Below are positions 14,748 through 22,085 of a DNA stretch of 23,958 bases, one piece after another (positions within the stretch are counted from its first letter, which is position 1; each line of letters opens with the position of its first letter). The translations under genes were made by a program, and so were the position numbers. This stretch comes from a virus. Where the stretch lies: positions 1-23,958 of the IMG/VR virus record IMGVR_UViG_3300009169_000099. One strand, given 5' to 3'. The notes beneath the pieces are model-generated. The model was not told the DNA's origin, did not search any database, and saw only the letters and a program-made list of their open reading frames with translations.

Positions 14748-15720
14748 ATGGATTTAGGATTAGATGCTTTATCGAAAATAACTGTGTTTTCGAAATATGC
14801 AAAATACAACCCAGAACTGAAACGACGAGAAACCTGGGAAGAAATTGTTGACAGGTATCAGGGTATGATGATTAAGAAATATCCTAAACTGAAAGATGCA
14901 ATTGTTGATAGTGCAAGAATGATTAGGGATAAAAAGGTGCTTCCTTCAATGAGAGCTCTCCAGTTTGCTGGACCAGCTGCTGAAGTTAACAACTCTAGAA
15001 TCTACAACTGTTGCTATCTTCCTATTGACAGCCTTTACAGCTTTAGTGAAACAATGTTTCTTCTTCTTGGAGGAACAGGTGTAGGCTATTCTGTACAAAA
15101 GCACCATGTTGACCAGCTTCCAGCAATATCAAAGCCAACCAAGAAGCGTAACTATCTGATTGAAGATTCTATCATGGGCTGGGCTGATGCTGTTAAAGTG
15201 CTTATGAAATCATATACAGGATCAGGAAGCCTTCCTATATTTGATTTTCGTGCTATTCGTGAGAAAGGTGCAAGACTTGTTACAGCTGGTGGTAAAGCTC
15301 CTGGTCCAGAACCTCTTAAAATCTGTTTAACACATGTTCAAGCTATTCTTGACAGAAAGAAAGAAGGAGAAAAACTTTCTCCTATAGAATGTCATGATAT
15401 TCTTTGTCACATTGCTAATAGCGTTCTTGCTGGTGGTATTCGTAGGAGTGCAATGATTGCTCTGTTTAGTCACGACGATGAGGAAATGCTCACATGCAAA
15501 TACGGTAATTGGTATGAACTCAATGAACAAAGAGGACGTGCAAACAATTCAGCTGTACTTGAAAGAGGTGCTATTGATGAGGGTAAATTCTATGATATTT
15601 GGAATAGGATAGAAGCTTCTGGTTCTGGTGAACCTGGTATCTATTGGACTAACAATAAAGATTGGGGAACTAATCCATGTTGTGAGATTGCACTACGACC
15701 TTATCAGTTCTGTAATCTCT
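14748..15720 (+). CDS. nrdJ: Adenosylcobalamin-dependent ribonucleotide reductase, exon 1
   Basis: First 324 residues and one base of a 617-aa class II ribonucleoside triphosphate reductase, which makes dNTPs with a B12-derived thiyl radical. The spacing of active-site residues matches the Lactobacillus enzyme: N309, C311 (radical Cys), E313 and C322 correspond to N406, C408, E410 and C419 there, and NCC (87-89) matches the partner Cys near position 119. LLLGGTGVGYSVQ and NSVLAGGIRRSAM are typical core segments. The apparent TAA stop after FCNL is intron sequence. A group I intron interrupts codon 325; joining to exon 2 at 16451 restores the frame (973 + 881 nt = 618 codons) and gives FCNLCEVNVSD. 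Confidence 0.9.
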
Positions 15721-15919
15721 AAACTACCTCATGGAGATTTAAAACCCTGAGAATTGCTGGGAACTCTGACCACATAATGGTGAAGACAATCAGCAGCCGA
15801 GCCTAGAAATAGGAAGGTTCAACGACTAGTCGAAAGACGTACACTCAAGTGAGTGGAAGCACAGGGCCCCGAAAGGGTGATGATATAGTCTGAACAATAT
15901 AGAAATATATTGATGAAAA

Positions 15920-15951
15920 TTTGGAAATCTCGAATAAGTTTTGTAACTTTA
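15920..15951 (+). promoter_or_regulatory. Promoter for the intron HNH gene
   Basis: TTTG (15920-15923, extended TTTGGAA), 20 nt, TAACTTTA (15944-15951, one mismatch at the last base). The predicted start, about 15955-15958, is at the boundary between the loop and the 3' arm of the hairpin covering the HNH start codon, so local RNA would lack the 5' arm. Confidence 0.6.
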
Positions 15952-15969
15952 AAAAAATACAAAACTTAT
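15934..15969 (+). promoter_or_regulatory. Hairpin sequestering the intron HNH start codon
   Basis: ATAAGTTTTGTA (15934-15945) pairs perfectly with TACAAAACTTAT (15958-15969), 12 pairs, loop 12 nt. The 3' arm takes in the A and T of the ATG at 15968. Pre-mRNA of the reductase would hide the start; RNA from the internal promoter would not. In T4 the intron gene of I-TevI is controlled by the same principle. Confidence 0.7.
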
Positions 15970-16429
15970 GAAAACAAATCGAGAAGGTTATAAAATATCA
16001 GAGACAGAACGAGAATGTACTAATTGTGGTACAATGTTTCTTAAAACCTCTAAAACAGTAACTCTTTGTAATAAATGTAATTCAGAACGAGTAAAATGTA
16101 CAAGTCCTGAATCAAAAATGTTCCAAAGAGCAAAAGGAAGAGCTAAACGAAAAAAATTAGACTTCAACTTAACTGTTAAAGATATTGTTATACCAAAATA
16201 TTGTCCAATTCTAGGAATAGAATTAGTTTGTAAAAGTGGAACATCAGGAGGTCAGAAAAAATCTCCTGCTTTAGATAGAATAAATTCAATGAGGGGCTAT
16301 ACTAAAGACAATGTGCAAGTGATTAGTCATCTAGCAAATATGATGAAAAGTCACGCCACTGAAGAAGAACTAATAACATTTGCAAATTGGATAATCAGAA
16401 ATATTCCGAAGGATTCTGGTCAAGAGTAA
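15968..16429 (+). CDS. Intron-encoded HNH homing endonuclease
   Basis: A 153-aa endonuclease that would spread the intron to intronless reductase genes. The N-terminal zinc finger has CTNC (17-20) and CNKC (34-37). The nuclease part reads CPILGIEL (79-86), then SPALDRINSMRGYTKDNVQVIS (99-120) and HLANMMKSHATEEEL (121-135). This is the phage HNH-type core with DRI..GY..NV.V and AN.MK motifs. The gene lies in the peripheral P9 region, so the intron core stays outside the coding part, but its final codons and TAA overlap the 3' hairpin of the intron. The start is ATG at 15968, partly inside an inverted repeat with a built-in promoter. Confidence 0.85.
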   Translation: MKTNREGYKISETERECTNCGTMFLKTSKTVTLCNKCNSERVKCTSPESKMFQRAKGRAKRKKLDFNLTVKDIVIPKYCPILGIELVCKSGTSGGQKKSPALDRINSMRGYTKDNVQVISHLANMMKSHATEEELITFANWIIRNIPKDSGQE

Positions 16430-16450
16430 CGATCTTGATTGAACATTACG

Positions 16451-17331
16451 GTGAGGTGAACGTGAGTGATATTAAGAGTCAAGATGATTTGAATGATCGT
16501 GTTGCTGTAGCATCATTCTTTGGTACACTTCAGGCTGGATTTACAGACTTTCACTATCTCAGACCTATTTGGCATAAGACAACACAGAAAGATGCTCTTC
16601 TTGGTATTGGTATGACAGGTATTGGTTCTGGAGAGATTCTTAAATACAATCTTGAAGTGGCTGCACACATAGCTAAAGTGATGAACAGCATGATTAGTGG
16701 TGTTATTGGTACAAACGAAGCAGCAAGGATTACATGTATTAAGCCAAGTGGTACAACATCATTGGTGTTAGGTACAGCTAGTGGTATTCATGCTTGGCAT
16801 AATGACTACTATCTTAGGACAATGAGGTTTAATAAGAATGAGGACATTGCTGCCTATCTAATGGTTAATCATCCAGAGCTTTGTGAAGATGATGTTCTTC
16901 GTCCTGCAGACACTGTATGTGTACGTATTCCTGTGAAAGCCCCAGAGGGCTCTATATTCCGTACAGAGACAGCTATTGACACATTAGAGCGTGTTAAGAA
17001 GTTCTCTCTAGAATGGATTAATGCAGGACATGTTAATGGTGATAATACACATAATGTAAGTGCTACAATTTCTATTCTAGAAGATGGATGGAAAGAAGTG
17101 GGAGATTGGATGTGGAATAATCGTGAGTTTTACAATGGCTTGTCAGTGCTCCCCTACTGGGGAGGTAGTTATGCCCAAGCACCTTTTCAAGACATTACAA
17201 AGGAAGAATATGAATCCAGGATAGCAAGTCTTAAGTCTATTGATCTTACAAAGGTGATAGAGCTTGATGATACAGTGGACTTTGGTCAAGTGGCAGCCTG
17301 TGCAGGAGGGGCTTGTGAAATCAATCCTTAA
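16451..17331 (+). CDS. nrdJ: Adenosylcobalamin-dependent ribonucleotide reductase, exon 2
   Basis: C-terminal 293 residues of the class II reductase. It begins with the last two bases of the split Cys codon (T|GT) and reads EVNVSDIKSQDDLN, then the barrel segments GTLQAGFTDFHYLRP, CIKPSGTTSLVLGTASGIH (phosphate/radical loop region) and the LPYWGGSYAQAPFQDI segment. It ends in CAGGACEINP. The C-x4-C pair (C608, C613) matches the C-terminal redox shuttle of class II enzymes. The frame is open upstream into the intron (from 16387), but those codons belong to the intron and the HNH 3' end. The TAA overlaps the ATG of a DUF5522-like gene (TAATG). Confidence 0.9.
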
Positions 17332-17504
17332 TGGAGAAGAAGGAATTCATAGAAGGTGTGCATTTCTATTTGGAAAATGGAAAGGTGGTGTTCACTGAAA
17401 AGTATCATCTTGACAGAGGACATTGCTGTGGTTCTAAAGGAGGATGCAGACATTGTCCCTATGAACCAAAAGGAATAAAGAACAACACTGTGATTAAGAG
17501 TTAA
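17331..17504 (+). CDS. DUF5522-like Cys-rich small protein
   Basis: A 57-aa protein coupled to the reductase by a TAATG overlap. It matches the short bacterial family DUF5522 in the pattern VFTEKYHLDRGHCCGSKGG-CRHCPY: three Cys positions (C32, C33, C39, C42 with H31, H41) suggest a metal site. Function is unknown. Because it follows the last redox Cys codons of the reductase, a redox or metal-handling partner is possible. It is the last gene before a strong terminator. Confidence 0.75.
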   Translation: MEKKEFIEGVHFYLENGKVVFTEKYHLDRGHCCGSKGGCRHCPYEPKGIKNNTVIKS

Positions 17505-17524
17505 GCTGTTTTTCGATTTAAACT

Positions 17525-17556
17525 GTCCCGATGTGTCTACATTGGGACTTTTTTTT
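17525..17556 (+). terminator. Terminator after the reductase/DUF5522 pair
   Basis: GTCCCGATGT (17525-17534) with ACATTGGGAC (17539-17548): 10 pairs, one G-U, loop 4 nt, followed by eight T (17549-17556). A textbook rho-independent terminator. Confidence 0.88.
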
Positions 17557-17557
17557 G

Positions 17558-17565
17558 TATATTTG
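17558..17565 (+). promoter_or_regulatory. -7 box for the RecA-like gene
   Basis: TATATTTG directly after the terminator T run, 14 nt before the ATG at 17580. No convincing TTTG lies 19-21 nt upstream (TGTC at 20 nt), so only the -7 half is supported. Confidence 0.45.
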
Positions 17566-17579
17566 ATAAAATAATAATT

Positions 17580-18617
17580 ATGGCAAAATCAACAAAAGAA
17601 AGCAACAACAACAACAAATTTCAAGAAGCTTTAGATAAATTAAATAAGGCATATGGTGCTGGAACTGTTATAACCCTTGACAGTAAAACAAATGGTGACT
17701 ATGATGTAATTAGTACAGGAAGTATTGGTTTTGATTGGGTTACACTTGGTACAGGTGGATTTGTTAAAGGTAGGATGTATGAACTTATGGGATGGGAAGG
17801 TACAGGTAAATCTACAATATCAGGTCATGCTGTAGCTGAATGTCAGAAGAAAGGTGGTGTAGTGCTTTATATAGATGGTGAGCATGCTGTTGACAAGTCT
17901 TATTTCCAGTCAATTGGTGTAGACACAACAAAGATGCTCATTGCCCAACCAAGCTGTGGCGAAGAGGGCTTTAATATTGCAATGGAAATGATTACAAGTG
18001 ATAGTGTAGATCTTGTAATTATAGATTCAGATTCATCATTGATTCCTAAGAAGGTGTTGGATGGTGAAGTGGGTGATAGTGCTATTGGTAAGAAGGCTGT
18101 ACTTAACAGCAATGCCTATCCAAAACTTAAGAGTGCTCTTTCCAAACATAACGTTTGCTTAATTGTAATTAGTCAATATCGTGAGAAGATTGGTGTAATG
18201 TTTGGTAATCCTACAACAACTCAGGGTGGTCATGCTCTTAAGTTCTATAGTGATTGTAGAATCGAGGTGAGTAAGAGTCTTGCAAAAGAGGGTGATGTAA
18301 CTTACGGTAATATTACAAAAGTGAAAGCCACCAAGAACAAAATGTCTCCTCCTTATAGACTATCTCAATTTGAGATTGTTTATGGTGAGGGTATTGATAA
18401 GGTGGGTGAGATTATGGAGCTTGGTAGTGAACATGAGATTTTTAAGAAATGGGGAAAAACAATTACCTTTGACGAGATTAAATATGACGTTGAAGAGTTT
18501 CGTAAGTTGTTGAAAGACAATGAAGAGTTTTATAATAATATTGTAAGCAAGATTAAAAGTAAGATTTTACAAGTTGTTGAAATAAAAGAAGAAACAAATG
18601 ATGAAGGTGAAATTTAA
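17580..18617 (+). CDS. RecA/UvsX-like recombinase
   Basis: ATP-dependent strand-exchange protein for recombination and recombination-dependent replication. Walker A is GWEGTGKST (residues 71-79), the catalytic Glu is in YIDGEHAVD (E101), and Walker B is DLVIIDSDS (144-152). The loop and DNA-binding region reads REKIGVMFGNPTTTQGGHALKFY (201-223), close to bacterial RecA rather than to T4 UvsX. Length 345 aa is RecA-like. The C-terminal tail is acidic (VVEIKEETNDEGEI), as in RecA. It has its own -7 box after a terminator and overlaps the dUTPase start by 20 nt. A symbol is withheld because the phage naming is uncertain. Confidence 0.9.
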   Translation: MAKSTKESNNNNKFQEALDKLNKAYGAGTVITLDSKTNGDYDVISTGSIGFDWVTLGTGGFVKGRMYELMGWEGTGKSTISGHAVAECQKKGGVVLYIDGEHAVDKSYFQSIGVDTTKMLIAQPSCGEEGFNIAMEMITSDSVDLVIIDSDSSLIPKKVLDGEVGDSAIGKKAVLNSNAYPKLKSALSKHNVCLIVISQYREKIGVMFGNPTTTQGGHALKFYSDCRIEVSKSLAKEGDVTYGNITKVKATKNKMSPPYRLSQFEIVYGEGIDKVGEIMELGSEHEIFKKWGKTITFDEIKYDVEEFRKLLKDNEEFYNNIVSKIKSKILQVVEIKEETNDEGEI

Positions 18618-19038
18618 AAAGCTTAATGCAAATTGTAAACTACCTATAAAGGGTAGTTTACATGCTGCTTGCTACGACGTTTATGCAAGTTCTATAAGCT
18701 TCAAAGAAGGTAGAATTGTTTATGGTTTAGGGTTTGCAACAGAAATCCCTGTTGGTTACAAAGGAATAATTGTTCCAAGGAGCAACTTAACCAAACACAG
18801 ATGGACTATGAATAACAATTTAGGTGTTATTGATAGTGACTATCGTGGTGAATGGATGCTTTCTCTTTCTCCTTTTGAAGGAAGTATTGTGGATGCTGGT
18901 CCTCTTCCTTATTCTGTTGGAGAGAGAGTTGCTCAAATTTATTTTGAGAAAATCCTTGACTTTGAATTTGAAGAAGTTGACAGTCTTGAAGATTCTGAAA
19001 GGGGAACTGGTGGATTTGGCAGTACAGGAGTTAGTTAA
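18598..19038 (+). CDS. dut: dUTPase
   Basis: Hydrolyses dUTP to dUMP and pyrophosphate, supplying ThyX and keeping uracil out of DNA. All five trimeric dUTPase motifs are visible: I AACYDVYA (residues 23-30), II PRSN (60-63), III GVIDSDYRGEW (76-86) with the catalytic Asp, IV GERVAQI (108-114), and V RGTGGFGSTG (135-144), the flexible P-loop-like C-terminal arm. Length 146 aa is typical. Two adjacent ATG codons (18598 and 18601) are possible starts, both inside the RecA-like gene end. Confidence 0.93.
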   Translation: MMKVKFKKLNANCKLPIKGSLHAACYDVYASSISFKEGRIVYGLGFATEIPVGYKGIIVPRSNLTKHRWTMNNNLGVIDSDYRGEWMLSLSPFEGSIVDAGPLPYSVGERVAQIYFEKILDFEFEEVDSLEDSERGTGGFGSTGVS

Positions 19039-19047
19039 TATTTAAAC

Positions 19048-19446
19048 ATGGTTTCAAAGAAATGTAAGATGGAAGGATGTAACAGTCCTGTATGGGGAAA
19101 TGGATTATGTAAGAATCACATTCCTAAGAAGTCTTTAAAGAAAACAGTAAGTAAGAAAGCAGATGGAGGAGGAATGGAGATGAAAACTTTCTTCCTAGAT
19201 GTCTGGAAAGAACGCACTCATTATTCTGAAGTTAGTGGTAAATATCTAGGAGATGAAGCATTGTCAACCTATTTTCATCACATTCTTCCTAAGAGCAAAT
19301 ATTCTGATGCACAGTATGACAAAGAAAACATCATCCTACTCACTCTAGAGGAACATGATCAAGTTGAGAGTGATATTTACAGGTATGAAGAAGTGAACGT
19401 TAGAAGACAAAAACTACTTGAAAAGTATGAAAGAACCAAAGCGTGA
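19048..19446 (+). CDS. HNH-like nuclease with N-terminal zinc finger
   Basis: A 132-aa basic protein. The N-terminus has a CxxxxC-x9-CxxH zinc finger (C6, C11, C21, H24) followed by a Lys-rich linker. The second half, FFLDVWKERTHYSEVSGKYLG (residues 48-68) then HHILPKSKY (77-85), DKENIILLTLEEHDQVE (91-107), gives the His-His, Asn and His of an HNH core. No NUMOD-type repeats and no strong own promoter, so it looks like a resident phage nuclease in the recombination cluster, not a homing gene. It overlaps the PhoH gene start by 20 nt. Confidence 0.68.
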   Translation: MVSKKCKMEGCNSPVWGNGLCKNHIPKKSLKKTVSKKADGGGMEMKTFFLDVWKERTHYSEVSGKYLGDEALSTYFHHILPKSKYSDAQYDKENIILLTLEEHDQVESDIYRYEEVNVRRQKLLEKYERTKA

Positions 19447-20080
19447 GTATAAGAATGATATTAAGTATAAAATCACTCTTAACGAAGAACAAAAAGAAGC
19501 CAAGAGACTTATAATTGACAATCAGATTGTTATAATAACAGGAAGAGCAGGCAGTGGTAAGTCATTAGTTGGTGCTCAAGTGGCTCTTGATTTCCTTTTT
19601 AAGAAGCAATGTGAAAAGGTGTTTGTAACAAGAGCCACTATTGAAGTGGGTAACTCATTAGGCTATCTACCTGGAGGAATAGAAGATAAGTTCAATCCTT
19701 ACTTAGAAGCCTTTCAGGAAAACCTTCTTAAGTGTTATGATGGAGTGAAGATACAGGAGTTTATAGAAGCTAAAAAGATTCTCACCTATCCTGTACAGTT
19801 TATACGTGGTAAGACTATTGATGACTTGTTGATTGTTGAGGAAGCTCAAAATCTTACAAAGGCTCAGATGTTAGCTATTCTCACAAGACTTGGTAAGACA
19901 GGTAAGATTATCATTAATGGTGACCTTGAGCAAACTGACATTAGGGATAATGGTATGAATGGACTGGCTTATGTCATTGAGATGTCTAAAAGGATATCAG
20001 AACTCAAATGGATTAAGCTTAAGGAGAACCACAGATCAGACATCGTTGGAAAAATTCTTGATTATGAATATGGAAGATAA
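19427..20080 (+). CDS. phoH: PhoH-like ATPase
   Basis: PhoH-family P-loop ATPase, common in large phages, with a proposed helicase/RNA role. Walker A GRAGSGKS (residues 39-46), Walker B LLIVEEAQN (134-142), the PhoH-typical VTRATIEVGNSLGYLPG (67-83) and GDLEQTDIR (165-173) are all present. Length 217 aa fits the short, PIN-less form. The ATG at 19427 is chosen over an in-frame TTG at 19418. Overlaps the HNH-like gene before it and the thermonuclease-like gene after it, so it is tightly coupled in the cluster. Confidence 0.92.
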   Translation: MKEPKREYKNDIKYKITLNEEQKEAKRLIIDNQIVIITGRAGSGKSLVGAQVALDFLFKKQCEKVFVTRATIEVGNSLGYLPGGIEDKFNPYLEAFQENLLKCYDGVKIQEFIEAKKILTYPVQFIRGKTIDDLLIVEEAQNLTKAQMLAILTRLGKTGKIIINGDLEQTDIRDNGMNGLAYVIEMSKRISELKWIKLKENHRSDIVGKILDYEYGR

Positions 20081-20423
20081 ACTTTATTATTACAAAGCTA
20101 TTGTAATTAGAGTGTTAGATGGAGACACTGTAGAACTTGCTATTGATACAGGATTCAGAAACACTTACACCTCTACATGTAGATTTTATGGAATTAATGC
20201 TCCTGAGACAAAGACAAAGAATCTACAGGAAAAGGAAAAAGGAATGATTACAAAACAATTTGTAATAGATTCACTACCTTTGAGGAGTGTTATAATGGTT
20301 AAGAGTGTAGACTTGGACAAATACGGAAGACCTCTAATAGATGTATATTGTGGAGAAGGATTCTTAACACATTTAAATAGTGTTATATTGGAAAAAGGTT
20401 TAGCTGTTCCTATGGTTTATTAA
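20070..20423 (+). CDS. Staphylococcal nuclease-like (thermonuclease) protein
   Basis: A 117-aa SNase-fold nuclease. It carries VLDGDTVEL (residues 15-23, metal-binding Asp), CRFYGINAPE (37-46) with the catalytic Arg and Glu (R38, E46), DKYGRPL (83-89) with the second catalytic Arg (R87), and a C-terminal LNSVILEKGLA (102-112). All known active-site positions are intact, so activity is likely. There is no signal peptide, so it would act in the cytoplasm, for example on host DNA or in repair. ATG codons at 20064 and 20070 are both possible; both lie in the end of phoH. The longer upstream frame (from 19959) is phoH coding sequence in another frame. Confidence 0.85.
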   Translation: MEDKLYYYKAIVIRVLDGDTVELAIDTGFRNTYTSTCRFYGINAPETKTKNLQEKEKGMITKQFVIDSLPLRSVIMVKSVDLDKYGRPLIDVYCGEGFLTHLNSVILEKGLAVPMVY

Positions 20424-20438
20424 TTAAAATACAATACA

Positions 20439-20738
20439 ATGAGTGAAATGTTTTTTTACAAGAGGAAAGAGATTTCTGGTGGAACTCCAGAAGCTCCTGA
20501 ATATAAGGAGTATGTTGATGGGTTCAATTTAAACAAGGTTATCAGAGCTGTAACACTTGAGGATGAGAGAATGATTGTCCTTCTGGACGACATACATGAA
20601 AGGTCACAAGAAGTTCCTGATGTAGATGTAAGAACAAATAAGGTGAAAGGAACTAAGCGTCAAAGAGATGTTTTTCAAACAGAAATCTATTTAACTAAAG
20701 AAGATGCAGAAAGATTTATTAAACTTATGAATATTTAA
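20439..20738 (+). CDS. Hypothetical protein, 99 aa
   Basis: Unrecognised small charged protein: basic aromatic start (MFFYKRKEISGG), central strand-rich part (NKVIRAVTLEDERMIVLLDD), a basic turn (TNKVKGTKRQRD) and helical end (TKEDAERFIKLMNI). No Cys, no membrane helix. It lies between the thermonuclease-like and the methyltransferase genes and ends 1 nt before the latter. Possibly a nucleic-acid-binding accessory of the recombination cluster; this is inference. Confidence 0.58.
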   Translation: MSEMFFYKRKEISGGTPEAPEYKEYVDGFNLNKVIRAVTLEDERMIVLLDDIHERSQEVPDVDVRTNKVKGTKRQRDVFQTEIYLTKEDAERFIKLMNI

Positions 20739-20739
20739 T

Positions 20740-21378
20740 ATGATAAATATTATAGAAGAAAAGGTCAAAAATCAGATAGTTGATATATCTAAAATACTAG
20801 ATACTATAGGTGAACGAGTAGAAGGTAATTTGATATGCGATATATCTTCAAACAACCTTATAGATCATGTAAATGAAAGTAAAATATACAATCTATTAAA
20901 ACTATCTGAAGGTAAGTCAAAAATATGTGAAATAGGAGTTAATGCTGGTCATAGTTTACTACTAATGATAAATAAGAATCCTTTAGCAGAGTATTTAATT
21001 TTTGACTTAGGTGGACACAGATATACAAAACCTTGTGTAGATTACATTAAAAAACAATATCCTTCTACAAAAATAACAGAGGTGTACGGTGATACAAACA
21101 TCACTTTAAAGGAATACGTAAAAAGTAATGAAAAACATACTTTTGATATGATCCATATTGATGGAGGACATGATACTCCCACTGTTATAAATGACTTTAC
21201 TTACACCCAAGACCTTCTTACTTCAGATGGAGTTGTTATTTTTGATGATTATAACTATGAAAATATAAAAAGAGTAATTGACAATTACAAACTTGAAGGA
21301 GTTATATATCCTTATAAAGAAAACTTAGTTGAGACAAATTTACACTATGTTTATAAATTTAACAACAAGAACAAATGA
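20740..21378 (+). CDS. Class I SAM-dependent methyltransferase (Methyltransf_24 type)
   Basis: Rossmann-type methyltransferase. The SAM-binding motif I is ICEIGVNAGHS (residues 62-72), the motif II acidic strand is LIFDLGG (86-92), and DMIHIDGGHD (136-145) plus VVIFDDYNY (165-173) are the DxGH/DD metal-binding segments of this subgroup, which usually methylates small molecules or sugars. It overlaps the next gene by 4 nt (ATGA). It is noticeably richer in AT and uses more ATA and AAA codons than the replication genes before it, so this pair may be a later arrival. The substrate cannot be read from the sequence. It could act with the glycosyltransferase on a surface or DNA-linked sugar. Confidence 0.75.
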   Translation: MINIIEEKVKNQIVDISKILDTIGERVEGNLICDISSNNLIDHVNESKIYNLLKLSEGKSKICEIGVNAGHSLLLMINKNPLAEYLIFDLGGHRYTKPCVDYIKKQYPSTKITEVYGDTNITLKEYVKSNEKHTFDMIHIDGGHDTPTVINDFTYTQDLLTSDGVVIFDDYNYENIKRVIDNYKLEGVIYPYKENLVETNLHYVYKFNNKNK

Positions 21379-22070
21379 TTAGTGTTTTAACTCTTACATA
21401 CAAAAGACATCATCTTCTAGAGGAAGCAATACAGTCATTTCTTTCACAAAAAAATCCACCAGAATGTGAAATGGTTGTTATAAATGATAATGCAGATGTA
21501 GATTATGTTTTTGATCATCCTAACGTTCGAATTATTAATCACAAAACAAGATTTCCATCAATATCTGCAAAACTTGAATGGGGATATAAACAGTGTAAAT
21601 ATGATTTAATATATAGACTTGATGATGATGATTTATTAACTGAATGGGCATTGGATAATGTTATTACAGATGTAACTGCCAATCCAGGCTATGATGTCTA
21701 TAGAAGTAGAGGAATGTTTCTTTTTGTAGATAATCAATTCGAAAAAGAAGATGGAAGTGTAAATAATGGAAACGTTTATACTAAAAACTACCTTGATAGA
21801 ATTGTATTCCCTGACAAGAGTGGTGATGAAGATCTTGAACTTACATTTGGCAATAACTCAAAGATTTATCAATCAACTCTTGATCACACAATGATTTATA
21901 GATGGGGAATGGGAACTCTTCATATATCAGGAATGGGAATACAACCTAATAATGTAATACTTGCACAAGCAGACAGAGTTTTAGACAACTTCTCTAAAGG
22001 AACAATACATTTACATCCCAATTTTATGTGTGATTATTATAGTATGATTAAGAAAAAAGCCCCTAAATAA
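21375..22070 (+). CDS. Family 2-like glycosyltransferase
   Basis: GT-A fold transferase. It starts ISVLTLTYKRHHLLEEAIQS (residues 2-21), the nucleotide-sugar binding first strand and helix. IND (36-38) and YRLDDDDLL (80-88) give the acidic metal site. The rest is shorter and lacks transmembrane helices, so it acts in the cytoplasm. It is the last gene of the plus arm; its stop lies in the loop of the bidirectional terminator. It probably modifies DNA bases, a virion protein or a host glycan; the adjacent methyltransferase favours a two-step modification. AT-rich like its partner. Confidence 0.82.
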   Translation: MISVLTLTYKRHHLLEEAIQSFLSQKNPPECEMVVINDNADVDYVFDHPNVRIINHKTRFPSISAKLEWGYKQCKYDLIYRLDDDDLLTEWALDNVITDVTANPGYDVYRSRGMFLFVDNQFEKEDGSVNNGNVYTKNYLDRIVFPDKSGDEDLELTFGNNSKIYQSTLDHTMIYRWGMGTLHISGMGIQPNNVILAQADRVLDNFSKGTIHLHPNFMCDYYSMIKKKAPK

Positions 22071-22079
22071 GGGGCTTTT
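22055..22079 (+). terminator. Bidirectional terminator between the opposed gene arms
   Basis: AAAAGCCCCT (22055-22064) and AGGGGCTTTT (22070-22079): 10 perfect pairs, loop 5 nt containing the glycosyltransferase stop. Plus strand T-rich downstream (TTTTCTTTT); minus strand has six T after the stem. It can end both the plus arm and the minus-strand operon, whose last stop is 7 nt away. Confidence 0.88.
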
Positions 22080-22085
22080 CTTTTA

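Larger units (their letters stand above)
15721..16450 (+). mobile_element. Group I intron (IA-like) in the ribonucleotide reductase gene
   Basis: A 730-nt self-splicing intron with both splice sites fixed by pairing. P1: exon AATCTCT (15714-15720) with guide GGAGATT (15733-15739), giving the required U-G at the 5' site. P10: ACCTCAT (15726-15732), directly before the guide, pairs with the 3' exon GTGAGGT (16451-16457). The intron ends in G (16450). P7 is GACTA (15824-15828) with TAGTC (15886-15890). CCCCGAAAGGG around 15877-15887 region precedes the GATATAGTCTGAACA core. P9 is CAATATA-GAAA-TATATTG (15895-15912). A late hairpin TCAAGA/TCTTGA lies near the 3' end and overlaps the HNH stop. It encodes the HNH gene at 15968. 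Subgroup is inferred from the core sequence. Confidence 0.9.

Noticed and set aside
15721-16450. Reductase seemed truncated by a TAA after FCNL, as a frameshift or pseudogene
   Set aside because: P1 and P10 pairings, ending G, in-frame rejoining at 16451 and conserved active-site spacing show a group I intron.
18824-19045. Leu/Val-rich plus-strand frame resembling a membrane protein
   Set aside because: It is the dUTPase coding sequence read in another frame; the dUTPase motifs III-V are in the real frame there.
19016-19047. TTTGG at 20 nt from TATTTAAA before the HNH-like gene at 19048
   Set aside because: The -7 half has three mismatches to TAnnTTTG and there is no inverted repeat; it does not belong to the promoter set.
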